Positions 15,165-22,437 of a DNA stretch of 64,000 nucleotides are shown one piece after another. The notes beneath the pieces are model-generated. The model had not been told where the DNA came from and did no database searches. It saw only the letters and a program-made list of their open reading frames with translations. A program made the position numbers and the translations under genes. How positions within the stretch are numbered: position 1 is the first letter of the stretch; each line of letters starts with the position of its first letter. Source of the stretch: an uncultured Acetatifactor sp. (GTDB lineage Bacteria > Bacillota > Clostridia > Lachnospirales > Lachnospiraceae); assembly GCA_910585015.1 (NCBI GenBank), contig CAJUCT010000025.1, positions 5,619 through 69,618 of the forward strand, given 5' to 3'.

Positions 15165-16538
15165 ATGGCACAGGCAAAGAACAAATCTGTATTTTATTGT
15201 CAAAACTGCGGCTTTGAGTCCACGAAGTGGATGGGGCAGTGTCCCGGCTGTAAGGAATGGAATACCTTTGTTGAGGAAGTCGTCAAGGCGGCTTCCTTAA
15301 AGAATGTGGGCAAGGGGGCAGCGGTAAGAAGCGGCAGCGCTCCCGCCGTGCTGGCAGATATCACCATTCAGGAGGAGGCGCGCATACAGACCCGCATTGT
15401 TGAACTGGATCGGGTGTTGGGCGGCGGCATCGTGCAGGGCTCGTTGACCTTGGTGGGCGGCGATCCCGGCATCGGTAAATCCACCCTGCTGCTGCAGACC
15501 TGCAGAAAGCTGGCGGCGGACGGCCACAAGGTTCTCTATATTTCCGGGGAGGAATCTCAGGTACAGATCAAGATGCGCGCGGACCGGATCGGCAGCTTTG
15601 CGGATAATATGCTGCTGCTATGCGAGACCAATCTGGGCAGCATTGCGGAGGTGATCCGCCGGGAAATGCCCAAGGTGGTGATCATAGATTCCATCCAGAC
15701 TATGTACAATGAGGAAGTGTCCGCGGCTCCGGGCAGCGTCTCTCAGGTCAGGGAGTCCACGGGAGTTCTGTTACAGCTGGCCAAGGGCATGAATATTTCC
15801 GTTTTTATCGTGGGCCATGTGACCAAGGAGGGAACGGTGGCAGGTCCCAGGGTGTTGGAGCATATGGTGGACACTGTGCTGTATTTTGAAGGGGACAGAC
15901 ATGCCTCCTACCGGATTCTCAGGGGAGTCAAGAACCGTTTCGGCTCTACCAATGAGATAGGAGTGTTTGAGATGCGTCAGGAGGGTTTGGTGGAAGTCCA
16001 CAATCCCTCCGAATATATGTTGGAGGGCAGGCCGGAGGGAGCCAGCGGCTCGGTGGTTGCCTGCGCCATGGAGGGTACCAGGCCGTTGCTGCTGGAGATA
16101 CAGTCATTGGTCTGCCACAGCAATTTCGGTATTCCCAGGCGACAGACCACCGGCACGGATTTTAACCGGGTGAATCTGCTGATGGCAGTGCTGGAGAAAC
16201 GCTGCGGAGTGCAGCTGTCGGGCTGTGATGCCTATGTGAATATCGCAGGCGGCATGAAGGTCCAGGAGCCCGCCATAGACCTGGCCATTGTGCTGGCGGC
16301 TCTGTCCAGCTTTAAGAACCGGGAGATCAGTCCCCGGCTGGTGGCGTTTGGGGAGGTGGGGCTGTCCGGCGAGGTGCGCTCTGTCAGTATGGCGAACCAG
16401 CGGGTGGCGGAGGCCCGCAAGCTGGGCTTTGATACATGCATCCTTCCGGCTGTGTGCATGAAGGGACTGAAGAGTGACGAGCGGATGAGACTTATCGGGG
16501 TTCGGACTATTCAGGACGCGGTGAATGCGGTGCTGTAG
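15165..16538 (+). CDS. radA: DNA repair protein RadA/Sms
   Basis: RadA is a RecA-related helicase that extends heteroduplex at recombination intermediates. The 457-residue protein has an N-terminal C4 zinc finger (CQNCGFESTKWMGQCPGC at about residues 10-27), Walker A GGDPGIGKSTLLLQ near 98 and the RadA-specific KNRFG motif near 255. A C-terminal Lon-protease-like domain contains YVNIAGGMKVQEPAIDLA. The length is standard. The start is the ATG after AGAGGAAAAA; an upstream in-frame ATG adds 12 residues not seen in the family. It follows clpC by 76 bases, the common clpC-radA order of Firmicutes. Confidence 0.96.
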   Translation: MAQAKNKSVFYCQNCGFESTKWMGQCPGCKEWNTFVEEVVKAASLKNVGKGAAVRSGSAPAVLADITIQEEARIQTRIVELDRVLGGGIVQGSLTLVGGDPGIGKSTLLLQTCRKLAADGHKVLYISGEESQVQIKMRADRIGSFADNMLLLCETNLGSIAEVIRREMPKVVIIDSIQTMYNEEVSAAPGSVSQVRESTGVLLQLAKGMNISVFIVGHVTKEGTVAGPRVLEHMVDTVLYFEGDRHASYRILRGVKNRFGSTNEIGVFEMRQEGLVEVHNPSEYMLEGRPEGASGSVVACAMEGTRPLLLEIQSLVCHSNFGIPRRQTTGTDFNRVNLLMAVLEKRCGVQLSGCDAYVNIAGGMKVQEPAIDLAIVLAALSSFKNREISPRLVAFGEVGLSGEVRSVSMANQRVAEARKLGFDTCILPAVCMKGLKSDERMRLIGVRTIQDAVNAVL

Positions 16539-16557
16539 AGAAGTTTCCCGGAAAAAG

Positions 16558-16599
16558 AAAGACTTGAAAATATTGACGATTCAATACCTTCAAGTCTTT
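16558..16599. terminator. Bidirectional terminator between radA and tRNA-Trp
   Basis: AAAGACTTGAA and TTCAAGTCTTT form an 11-bp outer stem, and TATTGA/TCAATA continue it around loop CGAT. Runs of A on the left and T on the right fit termination of both radA (plus) and the tRNA (minus). Confidence 0.7.
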
Positions 16600-16604
16600 A
16601 TCAG

Positions 16605-16675
16605 CAGGGGAAGAGGGAATCGAACCCCCGTTAACGGTTTTGGAGACCGCCGCACTACCGCTGTACTATTCCCCT
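16605..16675 (-). tRNA. tRNA-Trp (anticodon CCA)
   Basis: On the minus strand the sequence folds with acceptor AGGGGAA/TTCCCCT, a D-arm containing AGCGGTAGTGC, anticodon loop CTCCAAA and a T-arm GGGGGTTCGATTCCC. The anticodon is CCA, for tryptophan. The 3' CCA end is not encoded. It lies convergent to radA. Confidence 0.95.
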
Positions 16676-16769
16676 ATGAGAGCAGTTTTTCACTGACAAA
16701 AGCTATTATAACACACCTGTTAGGACTTACGCAAGTATATTTTGCGAATTTTTTATTTATTTCATCAAA

Positions 16770-16931
16770 TTTACCCTTTCGTAGATATTGCTGGCTGCGC
16801 CTGCAATATCCCTTAATATGTATTTGGATGTGAAACATCCAAACTTACTTCTTCCCTGCATATCGCAGGCCGTGCCTGCGATATTGCGTTAATGCGTATT
16901 TGGAAGTTTTACTTCCAAACTATTACTTCTC
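16770..16931 (-). repeat. Dispersed hairpin repeat, family 1, copy D (double unit, minus strand)
   Basis: Read on the minus strand, this holds in order the hairpin 1 variant TTTGGAAG/CTTCCAAA, hairpin 2 (CAATATCGCAGG-CACGG-CCTGCGATAT, a perfect 10-bp palindrome), hairpin 1 (TTTGGATG/CATCCAAA), and a second hairpin 2 ending ACGAAAGGGTAAA. It is the best preserved example of the family. The 376 bases between tRNA-Trp and the next gene otherwise show no gene. Confidence 0.85.
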
Positions 16932-17052
16932 CGGGGGAGCCAGTATGGGACGCTCCGGACGGTCCTGTTAGGAGCAGCTATCTGGTAGGAACGGGACAAC
17001 AGCGCGTTTTTAATTTAAAGAAATATACAGAACATAAAACAGGAGGTATGAT

Positions 17053-17424
17053 ATGACACAGGAGATTAGGGAGTGGGCTATGAAATTGGCAGAGTGCGCG
17101 GGACAAGACCAGCAGCGGGCTGAAGAATTTGTGGCTGGGCTGGAAAAATACCGGGATGTACAGGAGGAGTTTTGCTACTATTATGAGCGCCAGAATTTTT
17201 TGTGCGAAAACCGGGTGGCGGGCTACACTGTTGTGGATATTTTGGTGTGGCAGGTGGATCATTTTAAGGCTTTTCTGGACAGGCCGGATGAGATGAACCG
17301 TTATCGTCAGGATCGGCTGGTGTGGAGCGCCTTTCATACCATGTTGGAGATGAAGGAGCACCCGGAGCAGTATCAGCGGAAGATGCAGGAGGAGACAGGG
17401 ACGGACTACGCAGGGAAATATTGA
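17053..17424 (+). CDS. Uncharacterised 123-residue protein
   Basis: A helical, soluble, acidic protein with YYYERQNFLCENRVAGYTVVD and WQVDHFKAFLDRPD in the middle and WSAFHTMLEMKEHP near the end. The start is well supported by AGGAGG 6 bases upstream, and a strong perfect hairpin closes the transcript after the stop. No domain is recognised. It is flanked by repeat copy D upstream and a convergent gene downstream, so it appears to be a single-gene unit. Conserved aromatic and histidine residues suggest a folded protein rather than a chance frame. Confidence 0.7.
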   Translation: MTQEIREWAMKLAECAGQDQQRAEEFVAGLEKYRDVQEEFCYYYERQNFLCENRVAGYTVVDILVWQVDHFKAFLDRPDEMNRYRQDRLVWSAFHTMLEMKEHPEQYQRKMQEETGTDYAGKY

Positions 17425-17434
17425 GAGAAAAAGC

Positions 17435-17466
17435 GACGCGGCCGCTGGGGAAACAGCGGCCGCGTC
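17435..17466. terminator. Strong 13-bp GC-rich hairpin
   Basis: GACGCGGCCGCTG and CAGCGGCCGCGTC pair perfectly around GGGAAA. No clear T-run follows, so it may stop transcription weakly or act as a 3' mRNA stabiliser between two convergent genes. Confidence 0.6.
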
Positions 17467-17595
17467 TGTGTAAAAGGGGAATTCTTCCGGAATATTTGGT
17501 AATTACCAGTCCAGTTCCGCGACTGGACATTTTTAGTATACACCAGGTTTTGATGATTGTCCAGTGTTTTAAAAAAATTTTAAGAATTTGTCAGT

Positions 17596-19875
17596 CTATG
17601 TCGGAAGCTGTCTCTTATAATACTCCACTTCCTGCTCGATGGTCTCGGGAATGGCTGTCCCTTCATTGCGAAGCTTCTGGCAGATCTTGTTCAGATGGCT
17701 GAGATGCTGCTGGCACTGCACATCATGGCGTCGAATCAGTTCACCGTACATCGGGTTGCTCTGTACCTTTTGCCGTACCTCCCGGGAGAAAGGACAGTAG
17801 GTGAACATGATCTGTCTCGCAATCTTGTTAAGTCGGGGAGACGCGGTGCTCTCCAGTTGGATCCACAACAGATAATCCCGGATAAACATTTCCTTGAAAC
17901 TGTTCTTAGCGCCCATGAGACTCTGCCGAATTCTTTCTTTTGCCTCCGAGGACAGATCATTATTCTTCTTGTAGAACTGAATATAGTCGAAATATTCACT
18001 GGTCAGGGACCGCTCTGTGAGGTCGTTCCAGCGGGCGCCCTGAACGCGTTTACACATTTCCCAGCGGTAATCGCCTACCAGACGTATGGTGGTGGTATAC
18101 AGATCCTCCATGTGGAAAATAGACAGCATCATGCGGGCGGAGGTAGTACGTTTCCTGCCCTCGATCTCCTGCCAGGTCACTCCGCGGATACCCGCGTTGG
18201 GCATTAAAATGAAATCAGGCAGGCACTCCACATGGATGTTTTCCTTCTGAGCCACAGGGCTGTCCATATTCAAGGTCTCCCGGTAGAATACCGAGTAGTC
18301 AATGCCCCGGACTCTGTCGAGGACGGAGCGGATGTCGGCGGCCGTCACATGGCTGGTGGACAGATCCCTGAGTATATTGTCGGCTGCAAGTACAGGACAG
18401 AAGGTGGTGACACGACCGTAGGTAATCTTGTTGACGGTGGGGAACAGATTTTGGAGTTCAAATTCCACCTTGCGCATGGGATTATCGGAGAGATCGCGCA
18501 GTTCTTCTTCGGACAATTTTCCGCTGGCCTTCTGCTTGTGCAGGTAATCCACATAATCCTCGCCGAACTCGTTGCGGCTGGGCTGTTTTTTACCCTCGTA
18601 GATATTGCGCACCCAGTCAAAAAAGGTATATACGCCATCTCCGGATTTCCCTTCGGGACTGTCTATCAGCTGGCACAGGTAGACGCTGTTGGATTTTCCG
18701 GCCAGTTCTTCGTCCACATACCCAAAGAACAGAAAGAGCCTCACAGGCAGGGGCAGGGCGTTGTCGGTCAGGCCCTTCTTCAGTACCAGATTGTAGATGG
18801 TATAGAAATTTTCTGTCAGGCGGCGGCGCAGACGGCACGCCTGTTCGTCCGAGGAAGATTTGTCGGAGAGCTGCTTATACGCATCCACATCCTGGCGGAA
18901 GGCAGAGGCGGTCTCGATACCGGCAGAGGCATATTCCAGGATCACAGACAGGGAGCCCGCAAGCTGTTCTTGATTCTCAGCGTGGGGAGTGTCAGAGGCC
19001 ACCGGCTGCTTGGTGTCAAACTTGTTCAGATTTGCTTTAAAGCTTTGCAGACGCGCGGCCAGCTGCGGTTTGTCCAGCGCGGCATTGCTGGTGATGGTGG
19101 AGATTACGCTCTGGATGGCGGCATAAATATCCGTTGTGTCCGCGGAGGCTTGCGCCACCTGGTAAAACAGGCTGGTATAGCAGGAGAACAGGTCTTCCCC
19201 CTCGGTACTGATGTAATAATGCAGAAGCAGCTCCTGGTAGTGAAGCTGTTCTTCCAGAGACAGATAGGTTTTGCGGAAATCCAGACTCGCTTTGCGCAGG
19301 AAACCTGTGACCACGGCGGCTTCTCTGGCTACGGCGGCGCCGGGGTTGGCAGTAAAGATTTGTAAAAGCCCCTGATAAAAATCAGTCAGCCACATATCCG
19401 GGGTCTCCATACCAACATAGGTGGTGACCTGTTCCATGTCGGTCAGTTCCTTGGCAGTAAGCTGGTACTGTTCACACAAGGTATGGTATACGGACAGGTG
19501 TTCGTGAAGAAGATTATAGAGATTGCCGCAGGTCAGTGCGGATTCCTCGCAGTGATTCAGCATTGTGCACATCTGCCGGAAGGCGGAGATCACTGAGATA
19601 CTGGCAAGATCGGGATTTTTTTCAAACAGTTCCTGCAGAGCCTCCGGATTGGGCAGGGGATAGTTCATGATGTGGACGGCTTCCACGGTCTCGTAGCCCA
19701 GAAAATGAACTTCCGAACAAATTTCGCAGATGCCGATTACATCGCCTTTACCGATCAGATACTCTCCGGTGGGGGAGAATACCCGCACACTGCCGCTGGT
19801 GATCAGGTGGAGGGCCGTCAGGGGCTGCCCGGCTTTGTAAATGGTTTTTTGCTTGGGTAAATCAATAAATGGCAT
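17596..19875 (-). CDS. Orphan cyclic-nucleotide-binding-domain protein, 759 residues
   Basis: Residues 1-95 resemble a Crp/cNMP-binding beta-roll: a KAGQPLTALHLITSGSVRVFSP start, then LIGKGDVIG. The usual RxA phosphate-binding signature is not obvious. The remaining 660 residues contain no recognisable helix-turn-helix, kinase, channel or transferase motif; they are mostly helical and include LFLFFGYVDEELAGKS and CLPDFILMPNAGIRGVTWQEIEGRKR. Two later stretches (about 650-759) are basic, with HxxxCQQHLxHLNKIC. No transmembrane helix is evident. The start ATG follows GAAAGGAG. It is a single gene, convergent with the 123-residue gene and divergent from marR. It could be a large cytosolic sensor, but the role is unknown. 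Confidence 0.7.
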   Translation of the reverse strand: MPFIDLPKQKTIYKAGQPLTALHLITSGSVRVFSPTGEYLIGKGDVIGICEICSEVHFLGYETVEAVHIMNYPLPNPEALQELFEKNPDLASISVISAFRQMCTMLNHCEESALTCGNLYNLLHEHLSVYHTLCEQYQLTAKELTDMEQVTTYVGMETPDMWLTDFYQGLLQIFTANPGAAVAREAAVVTGFLRKASLDFRKTYLSLEEQLHYQELLLHYYISTEGEDLFSCYTSLFYQVAQASADTTDIYAAIQSVISTITSNAALDKPQLAARLQSFKANLNKFDTKQPVASDTPHAENQEQLAGSLSVILEYASAGIETASAFRQDVDAYKQLSDKSSSDEQACRLRRRLTENFYTIYNLVLKKGLTDNALPLPVRLFLFFGYVDEELAGKSNSVYLCQLIDSPEGKSGDGVYTFFDWVRNIYEGKKQPSRNEFGEDYVDYLHKQKASGKLSEEELRDLSDNPMRKVEFELQNLFPTVNKITYGRVTTFCPVLAADNILRDLSTSHVTAADIRSVLDRVRGIDYSVFYRETLNMDSPVAQKENIHVECLPDFILMPNAGIRGVTWQEIEGRKRTTSARMMLSIFHMEDLYTTTIRLVGDYRWEMCKRVQGARWNDLTERSLTSEYFDYIQFYKKNNDLSSEAKERIRQSLMGAKNSFKEMFIRDYLLWIQLESTASPRLNKIARQIMFTYCPFSREVRQKVQSNPMYGELIRRHDVQCQQHLSHLNKICQKLRNEGTAIPETIEQEVEYYKRQLPT

Positions 19876-20036
19876 GATTGATAAAACTCCTTTCTAACAT
19901 GGGCGCTTATGCGCTTCAGGGCGGCAGTCTATCAAAAAACAGCTGAAAACTGCGGTTCCATGCGCTTAATTATACTCTGATTGACAAAAATAAACAATAT
20001 GGTTTTCGGATTTTTCGAAATTCGGCTATTATACTG

Positions 20037-20094
20037 TTGACAAATAAATTGTTTGGGGGTAAACTGTTCACGCTAAAACAGTTTGCGCGTGAAC
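20037..20094 (+). promoter_or_regulatory. Promoter and overlapping palindromic operator of the marR-ABC operon
   Basis: TTGACA (20037-20042) and TAAACT (20060-20065) are spaced by 17 bases. Two interlocking palindromes start within the -10 box: AAACTGTT/AACAGTTT and GTTCACGC/GCGTGAAC (together 20061-20094). This arrangement suits repression by the MarR protein encoded just downstream; the regulator assignment is inferred from position. Confidence 0.75.
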
Positions 20095-20118
20095 AATAGA
20101 CGCGCGGAAGGGAGGCAC

Positions 20119-20622
20119 ATGAACGGGGGGAACTGTAAGTTTCATATGGGGCACCGCATCCGTAAGCTGGACAATATGCTGAAGCGGAATATGCAGCTGG
20201 CATTGAGCGGTCAGGGCGTGGATGAAGTGACGGCCATGAACGGCTTTATCATCCTGTATCTGCATCGCCATGTGGATCAGACAATCTACCAGAGGGATAT
20301 TGAGAAGGAGTTCAGGATTGGCCGTTCCGCGGTGACCAATATCCTGACCCGCATGGAGGAAAACGGCTTTATCCATCGGGAGACTGACGGCAGCGATGCC
20401 AGGCTGAAGCGCTTAACTCTGACAGCTAAGGGGGAAGAGCAGAGCCAGCTGCTTCACGATACCATTGAGTGGCTGAATAACAGACAACTGGACGGGATAT
20501 CCGTCGAAGAGCAGGAACAGTTTTTGACCACTCTGGAGAAAATTGAGGGGAATGCGGGCAGACTGGCCGTGCGTATCCTGGGGGAGGACGACTCCTGGAC
20601 CCAGGAGATCCGGCCAAAATAG
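20119..20622 (+). CDS. MarR-family transcriptional regulator
   Basis: The 167-residue protein has the MarR winged helix: DIEKEFRIGRSAVTNILTRMEENGFIHRE at about residues 63-91, then the wing DGSDARLKRLTLTAKGEE. Helices at both ends form the usual dimer interface. I start at the ATG preceded by AAGGGAGG; a GTG 36 bases upstream lies inside the operator palindrome. It is first in an operon with two ABC exporter genes 40 bases downstream, so it most likely represses its own promoter and the exporter until a ligand binds. Confidence 0.9.
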   Translation: MNGGNCKFHMGHRIRKLDNMLKRNMQLALSGQGVDEVTAMNGFIILYLHRHVDQTIYQRDIEKEFRIGRSAVTNILTRMEENGFIHRETDGSDARLKRLTLTAKGEEQSQLLHDTIEWLNNRQLDGISVEEQEQFLTTLEKIEGNAGRLAVRILGEDDSWTQEIRPK

Positions 20623-20662
20623 TTTTAAACTAAACTCTAAATCTAAATAAGGAGATTAAGAA

Positions 20663-22435
20663 ATGCTGAAAACACTAGGAACGCATATTAAAGGATTTGT
20701 GAAAGAATCCATCCTTACCCCGGTGTTTATGATCGGCGAGGTAATCATGGAGATGATCATTCCGCTGCTGATGGCCTCCATTATCAATGACGGGGTTGAT
20801 GCCGGGAATATGCGGCATATTTATCTGATTGGCAGTTTGATGGTGGTGGCGGCGCTGGTGGGCCTTGCCTTCGGCATCGGAGGAGGCGTGTTCGGAGCCA
20901 AGGCGTCCACGGGCTTTGCCAGGAACCTGCGCAGGGCCATGTATGAGAGGATACAGACTTTTGGCTTTGCCAATATCGACAAGTTCAGCACCGCGGGACT
21001 GGTGACCAGGCTGACCACGGATGTGACCAATATCCAGAACGCCTACCAGATGATCCTGCGTATGTGCATGCGGGCGCCGGTGAGCCTTATCTGCGCCATG
21101 TTCATGTCCTTTTATATCAGTCCCAGGCTGGCCAGCATCTATCTGGTGGCGGTGCTGATCCTGGGCTGTGTGCTGGGCGTGATAGTGAGCTGCGCCATGA
21201 AATATTTCGGTCAGGCCTTCCCCAAGTATGACGCGCTGAACGAGAGTGTACAGGAAAATGTGTCCGCCATCCGGGTAGTCAAGGCTTATGTGCGGGAGGA
21301 TTATGAGAACGAGAAATTTAAGAAAGCCAGCAATGGCATCTATCAGATCTTCTGCAAGGCCGAGGGCATCGTGGCCTGGAACGGCCCGGTGATGAACCTG
21401 ACCGTGTACAGCTGCATCATACTGATCAGCTGGATCGGGGCCCGGCTGATCGTGCAGGGCAGCCTGGAGACAGGGGATTTGATGGCTCTGCTGACCTACT
21501 GTATGACTATATTGATGAACCTGATGATGCTGTCCATGATTTTCGTCATGATTACCATGTCTGCCGCCGGCGCCAGACGAATCTGCGAGGTGCTGACAGA
21601 GGAGCCGGACCTGGCCAATCCCCAGGAGCCGATCATGGAGGTGGCGGATGGCAGCATCCGGTTCGACCATGTATCGTTCCGCTACAAAAAAGATGCGGAC
21701 GCGTCAGTGCTGAAGGATATAGACCTGGAGATCAAATCAGGCGAAACCATAGGCATTATCGGTGGCACCGGCAGCGCCAAGTCCACACTGGTCAATCTGA
21801 TCAGCCGTCTGTATGATGTGACGGAGGGACGACTCCTGGTGGGAGGCGTGGATGTGCGCAACTATGATATGGAGGCGCTGCGCAACCAGGTGGCAGTGGT
21901 GCTGCAAAACAATGTGCTCTTCTCCGGTACCATTCTGGAGAACCTGCGCTGGGGAGATCTGGAGGCCAGCGAGGAGGAGTGCGTTCATGCCTGTCGGCTG
22001 GCCTGTGCGGATGAGTTTATCCGAAAGATGCCGGGGGGCTACAATACTTATATCGAGCAGGGGGGCACCAATGTGTCCGGTGGCCAGAAGCAGAGATTGT
22101 GTATCGCCAGAGCTTTACTGAAAAAACCGAAGATCCTCATTCTGGACGATTCCACCAGCGCGGTGGATACCGCCACAGATGCCCGGATACGCAGGGCTTT
22201 TGCCCAGGAGATCCCGGGCACTACCAAACTGATTATAGCCCAGCGGATATCCAGCGTGGAGCATGCGGATCGGATCATTGTCATGCATGAGGGTGAGATC
22301 GACGGCTTCGGAACCCATGAGGAACTGCTGGCCGGCAATGAGATCTACAGGGATGTATATGAATCCCAGACCCATGGCAGCGGCGATTTTGACGAAAACG
22401 CAGAGGAAAACTCCGGTGTGAAGGGAGGGATGTAA
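20663..22435 (+). CDS. ABC exporter half-transporter with a degenerate ATP site (BmrC-like subunit)
   Basis: The 590-residue protein has an N-terminal six-helix exporter domain (about residues 15-310) and a C-terminal nucleotide-binding domain. Walker A reads GGTGSAKSTL near residue 366, with alanine where glycine is usual. The signature VSGGQKQR is intact. Walker B reads ILILDDSTSAVD, with aspartate replacing the catalytic glutamate. Heterodimeric exporters such as BmrCD or TM287/288 have one subunit with exactly this substitution. It pairs with the next gene 2 bases away. Substrate is not deducible, but MarR control suggests drugs or toxic metabolites. Confidence 0.92.
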   Translation: MLKTLGTHIKGFVKESILTPVFMIGEVIMEMIIPLLMASIINDGVDAGNMRHIYLIGSLMVVAALVGLAFGIGGGVFGAKASTGFARNLRRAMYERIQTFGFANIDKFSTAGLVTRLTTDVTNIQNAYQMILRMCMRAPVSLICAMFMSFYISPRLASIYLVAVLILGCVLGVIVSCAMKYFGQAFPKYDALNESVQENVSAIRVVKAYVREDYENEKFKKASNGIYQIFCKAEGIVAWNGPVMNLTVYSCIILISWIGARLIVQGSLETGDLMALLTYCMTILMNLMMLSMIFVMITMSAAGARRICEVLTEEPDLANPQEPIMEVADGSIRFDHVSFRYKKDADASVLKDIDLEIKSGETIGIIGGTGSAKSTLVNLISRLYDVTEGRLLVGGVDVRNYDMEALRNQVAVVLQNNVLFSGTILENLRWGDLEASEEECVHACRLACADEFIRKMPGGYNTYIEQGGTNVSGGQKQRLCIARALLKKPKILILDDSTSAVDTATDARIRRAFAQEIPGTTKLIIAQRISSVEHADRIIVMHEGEIDGFGTHEELLAGNEIYRDVYESQTHGSGDFDENAEENSGVKGGM

Positions 22436-22437
22436 CT

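Noticed and set aside
18232..19365. Plus-strand frame of 377 codons inside the cNMP-domain gene
   Set aside because: The minus-strand gene has a good start, ribosome binding site and a folded-looking sequence; the plus-strand frame begins and ends without signals.
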